From positions 1 to 34,759 of the forward strand of contig CALMHN010000145.1 in the NCBI GenBank assembly GCA_937863745.1: a DNA stretch of 34,759 bases, given 5' to 3'. Numbering within the stretch: position 1 is the first letter of the stretch; each line of letters begins with the position of its first letter. Positions 16,839-26,200 of this stretch are shown here, piece by piece. Position numbers and translations under genes: made by a program. The stretch comes from an uncultured bacterium. GTDB taxonomy: Bacteria; Bacillota_I; Bacilli_A; RF39; UBA660. Under the pieces are notes generated by a model that saw only the letters and a list, made by a program, of their open reading frames with translations, was not told the origin of the DNA and ran no database searches.

Positions 16839-18953
16839 ATGTATCCAAATATGGAAGATGATACAAAAAATGTTTTAGAAAAATATGGAAGAGATATTAC
16901 TTCATCAGCTAAAGATAATAAAATAGATCCGGTTATTGGTAGAGATGAGGAAATACGTAATTTAATACGTATTCTTTCACGTAAAACTAAAAATAATCCA
17001 GTGCTTATAGGTGAACCTGGTGTTGGTAAAACAGCTATCGTGGAAGGCCTTGCTCAACGTATTATTCGTGGAGATGTTCCTGATGATTTAAAAAACAAAA
17101 AAATTTGGGAATTAGATTTATCGGCATTGGTGGCTGGTGCAAAATATCAAGGTGAATTTGAGGAAAGATTTAAAGCAGTTTTGAATGAAGTGTCTAAATC
17201 CGAAGGTGACATTATCATGTTTATTGATGAAATACATATGATAGTTGGTGCTGGTTCTTCAAGTGCAATGAATGTTGGTAATATGTTAAAACCAATGCTT
17301 GCTCGTGGTGAAATAAGGTTAATTGGTGCAACTACTTTAAAAGAGTATCGTGAATATATTGAAAAAGATGGAGCTCTTGAAAGAAGATTACAAAAAATAC
17401 TAGTAAGAGAACCATCAGTTGTGGATACCCTTACAATACTTCGTGGTTTAAAGGAAAGATTTGAAGTTTATCATGGAGTTACAATTCGTGATAATGCTTT
17501 AGTCGCGGCAGTTAATATGTCTGATAGATATATTACTGATAGATTTTTACCTGATAAAGCCATTGATTTAGTCGATGAAGCCTGTGCCACAATTAAAATG
17601 CAAATGAATTCAGTTCCAGTTGATCTTGATAAAATAAATCGTCAAATAATGACTTTGGAAATTGAACATGAAGCATTAAAAAAAGAAAAAGATGAAGTAT
17701 CAGTTAGTCGTGTTAAAGAAATAGAAGAACAAATGAATAAGTTAAAACTTAAACAAGATTCTATGCGTAAGACATGGGAGGAAGAAAAAAAACTTAAGGA
17801 TCTAGTTAATGATAAAAAGTCTAAATTAGAAGAATTAAAGTTTGAACTTGAATCAGCTGAGAATAGTTATGATTTAGAGAAAGCTGCTAGAATTAAACAT
17901 GGTGAGATACCTAAACTTGAAGAAGAAATATCTCAATTAAAATTGACTATGCAAAACCAAGTGTTATCAGATGTTGTATCGGAAGATAACATTGCTGAGA
18001 TTGTTAGTCGTTGGACTAATGTTCCTGTTGCCAAATTGGTTGGAAGCGAGAAAGATAAATTATTAAGTCTTGAAGAAAATTTAAAGATAAGAGTTAAGGG
18101 TCAAGATGAAGCAATAAAGCTTGTAAGTGATGCTATCATTCGTGCAAGATCAGGTATAAAAGATCCTACAAGACCAATTGGATCATTTATATTCATGGGT
18201 CCAACTGGTGTTGGTAAAACGGAGATTGCTAAGTCTTTAGCTTATGAATTATTTGATGATGAAAGACATATGATTAGAATTGATTGTTCTGAATATATGG
18301 AAGCATTTAATGTATCGCGTTTAATAGGTGCTCCTCCTGGTTATGTTGGTTATGATGAAGGTGGAGAGTTAAGTGAAGCTGTAAGACGTAATCCATATTC
18401 TATTGTTTTATTTGATGAAATAGAAAAAGCACATCCCGATGTATTTAATATCTTACTTCAAATATTGGATGATGGACATATTACAGATTCTCAAGGAAGA
18501 ACAATTGATTTTAAAAATACAATTATTATTATGACTTCTAATTTGGGTAGTGAAGTTATTTTAAATAATGAAAATAATGCTTCACGTGATGAATTAGTTA
18601 TGAATATCTTAAAATCTAAATTTAGACCTGAGTTAATTAATAGAATAGATGAAATAGTAATATTTAATTCTTTATCTAAAGCTGTTATTTATGAAGTATT
18701 AGATAGAATTATAGATGTTGTTAACGAGCATTTAAAAAACGTCCATTTATCTATAGAATTAACTAAGGAAGCGAGAGTTCATGTTATAGAAGAATCTTAT
18801 AGTCCTGAGTATGGTGCTAGACCTATTAAGAGATATGTTACTAAGCATATTGAAACTTTGATTGCTGAGAGTTTATTAAATGAAACTATTCATGAAGGTG
18901 ATAAAGTTTTAATAGATTATAAAGATAAATTTATATTAAGTAGGAAAAATTAA
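16839..18953 (+). CDS. clpB: ClpB-type AAA+ disaggregase lacking the N-terminal domain
   Basis: 704 residues; full ClpB is about 860. The usual double-Clp N domain (about 140 residues) is missing and the protein begins directly before NBD1 ([25 protein letters not shown]). NBD1 has Walker A GEPGVGKT (58-65) and Walker B IMFIDEIH. Residues of about 250-385 form the coiled-coil M domain needed to work with DnaK. NBD2 has GPTGVGKT (about 454-461), [26 protein letters not shown] and the sensor-2 region GARPIKR. It threads aggregated proteins for refolding. The M-domain length and lack of a visible IGF/L ClpP-binding loop favour ClpB over ClpC or ClpE. Mycoplasma ClpB proteins are similarly short. 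AGGGAGGTG is the RBS. Confidence 0.93.
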   Translation: MYPNMEDDTKNVLEKYGRDITSSAKDNKIDPVIGRDEEIRNLIRILSRKTKNNPVLIGEPGVGKTAIVEGLAQRIIRGDVPDDLKNKKIWELDLSALVAGAKYQGEFEERFKAVLNEVSKSEGDIIMFIDEIHMIVGAGSSSAMNVGNMLKPMLARGEIRLIGATTLKEYREYIEKDGALERRLQKILVREPSVVDTLTILRGLKERFEVYHGVTIRDNALVAAVNMSDRYITDRFLPDKAIDLVDEACATIKMQMNSVPVDLDKINRQIMTLEIEHEALKKEKDEVSVSRVKEIEEQMNKLKLKQDSMRKTWEEEKKLKDLVNDKKSKLEELKFELESAENSYDLEKAARIKHGEIPKLEEEISQLKLTMQNQVLSDVVSEDNIAEIVSRWTNVPVAKLVGSEKDKLLSLEENLKIRVKGQDEAIKLVSDAIIRARSGIKDPTRPIGSFIFMGPTGVGKTEIAKSLAYELFDDERHMIRIDCSEYMEAFNVSRLIGAPPGYVGYDEGGELSEAVRRNPYSIVLFDEIEKAHPDVFNILLQILDDGHITDSQGRTIDFKNTIIIMTSNLGSEVILNNENNASRDELVMNILKSKFRPELINRIDEIVIFNSLSKAVIYEVLDRIIDVVNEHLKNVHLSIELTKEARVHVIEESYSPEYGARPIKRYVTKHIETLIAESLLNETIHEGDKVLIDYKDKFILSRKN

Positions 18954-18969
18954 TTTTTCTTACTTTTTT
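18938..18969 (+). terminator. Rho-independent terminator of clpB, overlapping the gene end
   Basis: A 13-bp stem (18938-18950 with 18953-18965, one G-T pair) followed by TTTT. The stop TAA 18951-18953 sits at the tip of the hairpin. Confidence 0.8.
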
Positions 18970-18995
18970 ATGATAAAATTATTGAGGTGACGTAT

Positions 18996-19295
18996 ATGAA
19001 ATTTGATGATCCTTATAAATATATGATTAGTGGTTATTATGGTGTAGAGTCATTAGATGAATATAAGAATAAGGCTTATTTATTAAAAGATATTAGAGAC
19101 TATATTAATAGTTATTTAGAAAGAAATAGAGTTAATAATTTTGATTATGATGCTTATGAAGATTATGTTGATAATAATGTATCTTTGTTACAAAAACTAG
19201 AAGATGCTTTAATATTGTTACAAGATATGAATGCTTCAATGGAAGTTGTTATTTTAATTAAAACTAAAATTAAAGAAATGACATATAAAAAGTAG
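18996..19295 (+). CDS. Small conserved-looking protein, unknown function
   Basis: 99 residues starting at ATG 18996, 5 bases after GAGGTGA (18984-18990); the upstream GTG 18987 lies inside that RBS and is rejected. The product is acidic to neutral, Tyr/Asp/Asn-rich, predicted helical and cytoplasmic (DPYKYMISGYYGVESLDEY, then DIRDYINSYLE and LLQKLEDALILLQDM). There is no signal peptide, membrane segment or known motif. TGATAAAAT (18971-18979) could be its extended -10. It lies between the chaperone and sortase units without clear functional linkage. Confidence 0.65.
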   Translation: MKFDDPYKYMISGYYGVESLDEYKNKAYLLKDIRDYINSYLERNRVNNFDYDAYEDYVDNNVSLLQKLEDALILLQDMNASMEVVILIKTKIKEMTYKK

Positions 19296-19459
19296 GCTTA
19301 CTGGGGACCCGTTTATTTGACAAAGAGGAGCAAAAGTGATAGTATAACAGGCAATTCAAGGGGATAAGCAAATAGTAATAAATAAGGGGTTGTTTGTTAT
19401 TATAACTTAAGGAGTCTTTTTGGATTGTTTACATGTAAGAATAAAGAGGGTTGGTTGAT
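19296..19459 (+). other. Intergenic leader of the sortase operon
   Basis: 164 bases more G-rich than the neighbouring spacers, with repeated AAGGGG/AAGGAG blocks (19359-19362 area, 19386-19389 area, 19411-19416) and a 7-bp hairpin pairing about 19373-19380 with 19399-19405. The promoter is at 19317-19345, giving a leader of about 108 bases. No known riboswitch core is recognised. Confidence 0.45.
19317..19345 (+). promoter_or_regulatory. Sigma-A promoter of the sortase operon
   Basis: Consensus TTGACA (19317-19322), a 17-base spacer and TAGTAT (19340-19345), the same -35/-10 pair as the rel promoter. Confidence 0.72.
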
Positions 19460-20572
19460 ATGAGTAATAATAAGAGAAAAAGAACTAATAAATATCGTAG
19501 AAAAGTAAGATTCTATAATACTTTAAATGCAGCTTTGTTTTTTGCATTAATTGGTACTGGTGTTGGCTTTACTATTAAGTCTGGTGTTATTTCTGATTTA
19601 ACTGATAGTTATAAACAATCAAAAATTGAAAAGGAAATAGACAGTGGATCTTCAAGTACTTATTCTACTATTGATAATAGTAGTACTTGTGAAAGCAGTG
19701 CATCAGCTCCAAGTGAAAGTAGTATAACTTCTAGTAGCGATACTGCAAGTAGTTCTGCTTCTACAGAAGAAAGTGCTTCAACAGAGGCATCAACTACTGT
19801 AGAGGATAATACTCCTAATACTACAATATCTTCTGATTTACTTGATTCTGGATATGAGTTTAAGAATATTGATGTTGATAAACTTGAAAGTATTAACCCC
19901 GAATATTCTGATTCATGTGCCTGGATTACTATTGATGGTACAAATGTGGATTATCCTGTTGTTCATCCTGATGTTCAAACATTTGTGGAAGAACAAGATA
20001 AGGATAAAACCTATATGGATGCATTAGTTAGCGCTGATAGTTATTTCCTTCATAAAGGTATGGATAATGATTACAGTGTTAATGGAACAATATTTTCTGA
20101 TGCAGTTGATGTTGCTTTAGATAGTGAAGATATTAATGATGTTACAGCAATCTATGGTCATCATATGAAATCAGGAAAGATGTTTAGAGATGTTGATTAT
20201 TATCGTAGTCAATCTTATGCTGATGCTCATCCGTTTGGTGTAATTTATACCGATGATGGTTATGCATACAAAGTATCATTCTTTGCGGCTAATGTTATTT
20301 CAGGAAGTGATTCATCATCTATACAAGTAAGTGATTTTGCAAGTGAAGATGAATTTAATGAGTACTATAATAATATTGAGAAGAATTCCTTAATTAAGAT
20401 GAATGATGTTGATTTGGAATTTGGTGATAAAGTTGTAGTTCTTGTAACATGTGATTATAGCGAAGATAATGCAAGACTTGCATTATATGGTAAATTGGAA
20501 AAACAATGTGTAAACGAAAAACAAAAAGAAGAATTGAATAATAATACTAGTGTTCAAAGAACACGTAAATAA
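19460..20572 (+). CDS. srtB: Class B sortase
   Basis: 370 residues from ATG 19460; TTG 19451 abuts the GAGGG RBS and is rejected. A basic N-terminus, a membrane anchor (about 22-42), a Ser/Thr/Glu-rich linker (about 60-120) and the extracellular sortase domain (about 130-355). Catalytic triad: H234 in IYGHHM, C331 in LVTCDYSEDNAR and R339. The longer helical insert and the TC-x(7)-R spacing fit class B. It joins sorted surface proteins to peptidoglycan by transpeptidation. The next gene encodes an LPKTG protein 16 bases later, almost surely its substrate, although classical SrtB enzymes use NPQTN-type signals. Confidence 0.92.
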   Translation: MSNNKRKRTNKYRRKVRFYNTLNAALFFALIGTGVGFTIKSGVISDLTDSYKQSKIEKEIDSGSSSTYSTIDNSSTCESSASAPSESSITSSSDTASSSASTEESASTEASTTVEDNTPNTTISSDLLDSGYEFKNIDVDKLESINPEYSDSCAWITIDGTNVDYPVVHPDVQTFVEEQDKDKTYMDALVSADSYFLHKGMDNDYSVNGTIFSDAVDVALDSEDINDVTAIYGHHMKSGKMFRDVDYYRSQSYADAHPFGVIYTDDGYAYKVSFFAANVISGSDSSSIQVSDFASEDEFNEYYNNIEKNSLIKMNDVDLEFGDKVVVLVTCDYSEDNARLALYGKLEKQCVNEKQKEELNNNTSVQRTRK

Positions 20573-20588
20573 TAGGGAGAGTGTTGAT

Positions 20589-21338
20589 ATGAAAATTATA
20601 GATTCAAGAAAAAGTAAAAAATTAACTTTAAAGAAATATTTATTAATGTTAGCTATGGGATTAACTATTGCTTTCACTTCTATGCATGGCATGAAGGCTT
20701 ATGCTGCTGAAGGAGATACATTATATGAAGAAACTAATGGTGATTCTAAAACCACTAATATAAGTGATGCTGATGAAGCTAAGCATGATGCTGAGGTTAA
20801 GAATGCTCAAGACAATAATACAACTGTTCCTCAAGAAAATGCTGTTGTTGATAAGAAGGATGGTGTAAGTGATACTAGTAATGTAGATACAAATACTGCA
20901 AATACTACTACTCCAGTTACAACTCCAGGAAAAGATACATTTGTAGATTTAGATAATTATGATGCTGCTAAGGATCCTAATTATAATGTAAATAATCCAA
21001 CTATTGATTCACCTGATGAAGTTACTAGAAAAGGAAAGGATACAACTCCTTCTCAACCTAGTCAACCAAGTCAACCAAGTCAACCAAGTCAACCAAGTTC
21101 AACACCTGGAACAACTACTCCAGTCACTCCAGTTTTACCTAAAACAGGTGATGGAATGAATACTTTATTTGCTATCCTTGGTGGTTTATCTGCTGTAGGT
21201 GTAGCGAGTGGAATTTATGCTCATAAATCTACTTCTTCAAGTGCTGCCATAAGAAGAAGTGAAAGAGTTATTGCAAGCAAAAAAGCTTATGCTAAGAAAA
21301 ACGAAAACGCTGAAAACAAATCAAAGAGTGCTAGATAA
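20589..21338 (+). CDS. LPKTG-motif cell-wall-anchored protein with SQP repeats
   Basis: 249 residues. ATG 20589 follows AGGGAGA; upstream ATG 20550 lies inside srtB and is rejected. Signal peptide 1-39 (MKAYAA), then a disordered Asp/Asn/Thr-rich mature region without recognisable domain, a PSQ repeat stretch, sorting motif LPKTG (183-187), a hydrophobic span (about 191-211) and a C-terminal tail of about 38 residues rich in Lys/Arg/Ser. That tail is far longer than the usual few basic residues. The whole chain looks like a spacer, so it may be a display stalk or a component covalently fixed by the adjacent sortase. Function beyond sortase substrate is unknown. Confidence 0.88.
   Translation: MKIIDSRKSKKLTLKKYLLMLAMGLTIAFTSMHGMKAYAAEGDTLYEETNGDSKTTNISDADEAKHDAEVKNAQDNNTTVPQENAVVDKKDGVSDTSNVDTNTANTTTPVTTPGKDTFVDLDNYDAAKDPNYNVNNPTIDSPDEVTRKGKDTTPSQPSQPSQPSQPSQPSSTPGTTTPVTPVLPKTGDGMNTLFAILGGLSAVGVASGIYAHKSTSSSAAIRRSERVIASKKAYAKKNENAENKSKSAR
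21054..21098 (+). repeat. 9-bp tandem repeat encoding (Q-P-S)n
   Basis: Five copies of CAACCAAGT (the first is CAACCTAGT) in frame, just upstream of the sorting signal. It forms a wall-spanning proline-rich spacer and is prone to slip-strand length change. Confidence 0.92.
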
Positions 21339-21351
21339 GCATTCTTTTTTT
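21326..21351 (+). terminator. Rho-independent terminator of the sortase operon
   Basis: A 7-bp stem GAGTGCT/AGCATTC with loop AGATA and seven T. The stop TAA 21336-21338 is in the loop and first pair of the arm. Confidence 0.8.
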
Positions 21352-21394
21352 ATGTAAACCAAGACTAGTTTATGTGCTTCTTAGTTCTTTATTA

Positions 21395-21403
21395 TGTTAA
21401 TAT
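21395..21403 (+). promoter_or_regulatory. Possible extended -10 promoter for mraY
   Basis: TGTTAATAT, 22 bases before the ATG, with no good -35. It is the only promoter-like site between the sortase terminator and mraY. Confidence 0.4.
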
Positions 21404-21424
21404 TAAGTTGGTAGGTGGTTCATT

Positions 21425-22417
21425 ATGCTAATTTTAGCAAAATCTATATTAGGAATTACATTAGGATTTATATTAGCTATAATAACAGGATTAATTATTC
21501 TTCCTTTTTTAAGAAAGATGAATGCTAGACAAACTGTATCTCGTTTTATTAATCCAAGACATTTAAAAAAAGAAGGGACACCAACAATAGGTGGTTTAAT
21601 ATTTATTATTCCAACTCTTATTTCAGTGCTTGTATTAAGTTTACGTGGTTCCATTGTAATGAATCATAATCTAGTAATAGTATTATTTGTCTTTATATCA
21701 TATGCTATATTAGGTTTTATTGATGATTATTTGAAAGTTAAAATGCATAATAACAAAGGATTATCAGTAATTGTTAAATTTATTTGTCAATTGGTTATTG
21801 CAATAGTTGTTTATTATATTTATGTAGAAAATGGTGGAGCAACAGTTCTTGAAATTTCTTTACTTGGTATTAAATGGAATTTAGGAATATTCTATGCAGT
21901 ATTCGTATTATTCTTATTAGTGGCTACAACAAATGCTGTAAATATTACTGATGGACTTGATGGTTTATGTGGTAGTCTTTCAGCCATGGCATTCTTGGCT
22001 TATGGTATTATTTCTTATGGTAGTACATGGATTGTTGGTTATGATTCAATGGCCTTATTTTGCTTTATTCTATTAGGATCAATCTTTGGTTTCTTATTAT
22101 TTAATACTTATCCTGCACGTGTATTCATGGGGGACACTGGTTCTCTTGCACTTGGTGGTGCCTTAGCATCAGTTGCTATATTAACTCATCATGAAATATC
22201 TCTTGCATTAATTGGTGGAGTTTTTGTAATAGAAACATTATCTAGTTTGATACAAATAATTGCTATTAGAAGATTCCATAAGAAAGTATTCTTAAAAGCA
22301 CCTTTACATCATCATTTTGAGGAGTTAGGTTGGAGTGAAACCGATATCGTTAAGATATTCTTAGTTGCTGGATTCTTACTTGCAATGTTTGGTGTTATAT
22401 ATGGAGTATGGTTATAG
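21425..22417 (+). CDS. mraY: Phospho-N-acetylmuramoyl-pentapeptide transferase MraY
   Basis: 330 residues, about ten membrane helices, ATG 21425 after GGTAGGTGG. Family motifs: KKEGTPTIGG, the Asp pair of IDDYLKVK, NAVNITDGLDGL, FMGDTGSLALGG and PLHHHFEELGWSE (the HHH motif). It transfers phospho-MurNAc-pentapeptide from UDP to undecaprenyl phosphate, making lipid I at the inner face of the membrane. Here it stands alone rather than in the mur-fts cluster, with a terminator on each side. Its presence proves that the organism makes peptidoglycan and so is not a wall-less mollicute, which fits the sortase and wall hydrolase nearby. Confidence 0.97.
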   Translation: MLILAKSILGITLGFILAIITGLIILPFLRKMNARQTVSRFINPRHLKKEGTPTIGGLIFIIPTLISVLVLSLRGSIVMNHNLVIVLFVFISYAILGFIDDYLKVKMHNNKGLSVIVKFICQLVIAIVVYYIYVENGGATVLEISLLGIKWNLGIFYAVFVLFLLVATTNAVNITDGLDGLCGSLSAMAFLAYGIISYGSTWIVGYDSMALFCFILLGSIFGFLLFNTYPARVFMGDTGSLALGGALASVAILTHHEISLALIGGVFVIETLSSLIQIIAIRRFHKKVFLKAPLHHHFEELGWSETDIVKIFLVAGFLLAMFGVIYGVWL

Positions 22418-22440
22418 AAGCTTAATTGCTTCTTTTTTTT
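22416..22440 (+). terminator. Rho-independent terminator of mraY
   Basis: Stem AGAAGC/GCTTCT, loop TTAATT, then a T-run. It starts within the mraY stop TAG and is convergent with the minus-strand terminator next to it. Confidence 0.8.
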
Positions 22441-22442
22441 GC

Positions 22443-22467
22443 AAAAAAAATTAGGATTAACCTAATT
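22443..22467 (-). terminator. Rho-independent terminator of the minus-strand gene
   Basis: Read on the minus strand: a 7-bp stem AATTAGG/CCTAATT, loop TTAAT and a T-run. The TAA stop (22459-22457) spans the loop. Confidence 0.8.
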
Positions 22468-23098
22468 TAATGGAATTTAATATTTTTTGAATATTTGTTT
22501 GAACTGATTCATTGTAAATAGTTTTATTTGATACATAGTTAACGACTAATTTATAATAGGCACCTTGGTAGGAAATTAAATAACCATAGCTAGAATCATT
22601 GGCATAAGTATCTGATGAATAAGAGCCTAGAGTACTTTTTAAGCAATCGTTTGTTGAAAGCAATTCGTTGTAGGTTTCTGCCGTAATGGAAGATACTTCA
22701 ATATTTATACTAGTATAATCTTTATAAAATATAGTACTAGCAGTTGATCCAAATGTATCAGGATATTGCATGGTTAAATTATTATAAGTGAATGTAGCGT
22801 ATGTTGGAACATCAGTTGTAGTTGTTGTACTAGTTGTTGTTTCTTCTATAACATTTGCTTTAGTACTTTTTATAAATATACTTAAAGTAATAAAAGTAGA
22901 TATTATTATTAAACCAAATAAAGCGTGAACAATGGGATGTTTCTTTTTGACTTCTTTTTTATTTAATTCAGCATTTATTTTTGCTAAATCAATGACGGCT
23001 GTATTTTCTTGATCATATTCATTATGATTATCAAATCCACAGGATGCACATATTGAAGATTCATTTGTTAATATTTCATGACATTTTTTACAATACAT
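22457..23098 (-). CDS. Zinc-ribbon membrane protein with extracytoplasmic domain
   Basis: 213 residues. The start is ATG 23098 after GGAGG (23106-23110 on the minus strand); the upstream frame extension is rejected because it runs past the promoter. The N-terminus is a short cytoplasmic zinc ribbon, C3-x2-C6 and C17-x2-C20 (MYCKKCHEILT, SICASCGF). After a charged linker come one membrane span (about 53-76), a Thr-rich spacer (TTTSTTTTTT) and an outside domain of about 120 residues (FTYNNLTMQYPDTFG, then IEVSSITAETYNELL). The outer part looks like a small alpha/beta domain, unrecognised. The layout matches zinc-ribbon, single-span proteins common in Firmicutes, whose function is not known. It is the only minus-strand gene in the interior. 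Confidence 0.8.
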   Translation of the reverse strand: MYCKKCHEILTNESSICASCGFDNHNEYDQENTAVIDLAKINAELNKKEVKKKHPIVHALFGLIIISTFITLSIFIKSTKANVIEETTTSTTTTTDVPTYATFTYNNLTMQYPDTFGSTASTIFYKDYTSINIEVSSITAETYNELLSTNDCLKSTLGSYSSDTYANDSSYGYLISYQGAYYKLVVNYVSNKTIYNESVQTNIQKILNSIKLG

Positions 23099-23122
23099 AT
23101 ACAAGCCTCCTAATCTAATTAC

Positions 23123-23152
23123 ATTATAGCAAAGAGGGGCATTTATTGGCAA
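23123..23152 (-). promoter_or_regulatory. Sigma-A promoter of the zinc-ribbon gene
   Basis: On the minus strand: TTGCCA (23152-23147), an 18-base spacer and TATAAT (23128-23123), with TGC before the -10. Confidence 0.7.
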
Positions 23153-23194
23153 TAAAATAGTAATTAAAAAAATTAAAATGATAGATAATACTTG

Positions 23195-23223
23195 TTTACA
23201 TCAAAATAGGTAAATGGTATACT
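23195..23223 (+). promoter_or_regulatory. Sigma-A promoter of the giant-protein operon
   Basis: TTTACA (23195-23200), a 17-base spacer and TATACT (23218-23223), with TGG giving an extended -10. The start codon is 21 bases downstream. Confidence 0.75.
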
Positions 23224-23244
23224 TTATAGTAGGATGTGTATAGT

Positions 23245-26200
23245 ATGAAGATGATATTTAATAGACGCTATAAGATTATATTTTCTATACTTAGTGTATT
23301 AGTCTTTTCTTTTGTCTTCAAATATATTAATAATCCAATAAATACTTATACACAAATGATTGCTAATAAAGTTCAATATTCTGATGCTTGTTCTACTGGT
23401 AGTGGAACTGTTTATTATGTAGATGCATCAAGTGCTTATATGACAAGTGCGCCAGTTTTATCTGCAGCTGATAAAAATTCAACAACTGATACAAAAATTC
23501 CTAATTGTAGTGTTGTAAGAGTTTATTGCAAGACTACTAGTGGTGGACATACATATTATAAAATTAGTAAAACAGAAAATATGTATATAATGGATTCATA
23601 TTTAAAAAATTCATTACCTGCATCTTGTTCAAGTACTAAAACAACTACAACTATTTCAGCTTCTTATACTTTAGGAAACGTTACAAGTGTTCCTCAAACA
23701 AATTATGATAAAATGTATGCTGATAAAAATGGTGAATTTAAAGTTGCAATATCTAATATTCGTCATGTTGCAAGTGATGATACAAGTAGATTTAAATATG
23801 TTGTTTATGATCCTAGTGGGAATAATGTTACAAATAGATTTGATATTGATATGGATGATTTAACAATTAGTAGTAACGTTGGTTCAACAACTTTGTATTT
23901 AAAAATGAATACAGGATCTTATACATATTCAGCTGGTAACTATACAGTTGGTCTTATGCTTGACAATACTAATTACCAATCAAAAACATTTACAATTGTT
24001 GGAGATTATTATAACTATGATTTAAGCGTAAGTGCTCCAAGTGATACTAGTTCATCTAGTTATCAAACTTGGACTGCTTATTTAACTAATGAAGCAGGTA
24101 TGGATTTTTCTTCTAGTAATTTCAACTTGAAAATTACTAAAGATGGTACAACTTATTATGATACTAATAGTTATACTTCTTATGATAATTTCTCAGCTAA
24201 GTTTTCTAGTTCTAGTACTCATTATATAGCATTCAATTATGATCCTAGTAATTATTCATTAGGGTCAGGTACTTATCTTGTAACTGTTGGTTATAATGAT
24301 CCTGACTCAAGTGCTAGAGGTACTTTAACAAGAACTTTTAATATTACTTTGTCTGGTCGTAGTGTTAATTTAACAAAAAAAGCTGGATCAATGTTTAGAT
24401 ATATTAAAGGTGACTATGCTATAGATATCTATCGTGTTTATAATAATACAGTTTATTATTATGAGAATAGTACAATGAAGAGTGAAGATACAACTTCATT
24501 TGCTGATGAATTTACGGATATTACAATTAATAGTATTGCGGTTGATAGTAATGGCTATGTTAAATATGCCTATAGTGATGCTTGTATAATTACTAATGTA
24601 TTAAATGGTAATGTTACTTATTTGGATGCAAGTGCTGTTAGTCATACAGTTACTCAAGCTGATTTTGAAACGGCATTCCCTGGAGCTTATGCTGCTCTTA
24701 CAACTGCTTATGATATTTATTCTGATGGTCATATTATGCTTAAAAAAGCTGGATCTGGTTCAAGAAAAACTTTAAGTACAATTAATCAAACAATTCGTGC
24801 TTCTGGTGGTGGTGAGTTCTTATTCAACTATGGATATAAAAATTTAAGCAGTGATGATTTGGATTTATCTGAAATTAAAATATCAAGAACTAGTGATAAT
24901 AAAGTGGTTTATCAGAAATCTTGTACAACATCTGGTATTTGGTGGTGGAAGAGTACAACTTGTAGTGTAACAACCAATGATTCACATTTTAAATATAGTT
25001 GGTCACTTGATAGTTCTACATCAACTTTAAAGATTAAATTATTATATTATAATGATTCGGCAACAGCTGATGAAGATTATGCTGGTTCATATAGAATAGA
25101 TCTTGATTTCTATGATTCAGATACTCAAACAATTAATTTCTCACTTGAGGAAGGTGAATTAAACTATTATTTAAAGGCTTCTGTTGATGCCCATTTGGAT
25201 ACAACAGATCCAATGAGTACGGTTTATCCTCCTGGTAATAAAACTTATGAATATAATTTAGGTTTCTATATGCTTAAAGGTGATTCGGAATATTATAAAT
25301 ATAATACTTCTCAGATTGAAACAGTTGTATATGATCATCAAGCTAATTTAGATGAAAATGGTAATTTATATTTCTTTGATCAAACAAATTATACGATGCA
25401 ACTTGTATCATATGATTCATCTACTGGTGCTATTACTTATAAATTAGGTAAGGATGCTACGGTTTTATCAGGTAATGTTAATGATAGTGCCTTTAAGAGC
25501 AAATATAGCGACATTATAGCAATGTTACCTTATTATAAATTTGATAGTTCTACACATGCATTAATTAATACTCCAGCAGGTGATGGATTTAAAACTCATG
25601 TTACTAAATATTATGAAAATAATAATGTAATGTATATTGATTATATTGATTCTTCCGGTACGGCACATACAGGTGTACTTGCTTCTAACTATGGATTAGT
25701 AGATGCTGATACTTATGTATATATTGTTTCTAATTATAATTTTGATACAAGTGGCAATATTATTTATGGTGATATAAATGGTAGTTATAATACTACGGTT
25801 ACTAATGGTAAAGATGTTTCTAGTTTATTTGATATAACAGTTAATTCAGATACATCTGATATAACTAAGGTAATTAAAGTATTACCTAAGACAGAAGTTT
25901 CTGCTGGTACTTATTATGTTTATGTTAAATATAATGAAGCATTAATAGGTGTTGGCTATAAAAACTATTATGCTGATGAAAACCAAGCCATAATTACTAA
26001 GTCTAAATATCCTGAGATGTGGAATAGAAATACACATATGGTTCCAATTACTTATAGTAATCCTATATATGATATTAATATGGGAATTGTTACTTATAGT
26101 AATAATTATGATTCTTATATTAAGAGTATGTATTATAACGTAAGTAGTACGGCAACAATTAATGCAACTCCTATTTATATTCATGATACAGATTCCATTA

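Noticed and set aside
19296-19459. Known riboswitch (c-di-GMP, c-di-AMP, T-box, SAM)
   Set aside because: No diagnostic core motif of these classes could be matched by eye.
21054-21098. CRISPR-like array
   Set aside because: The 9-bp units have no spacers and lie in frame in a proline-rich coding spacer.
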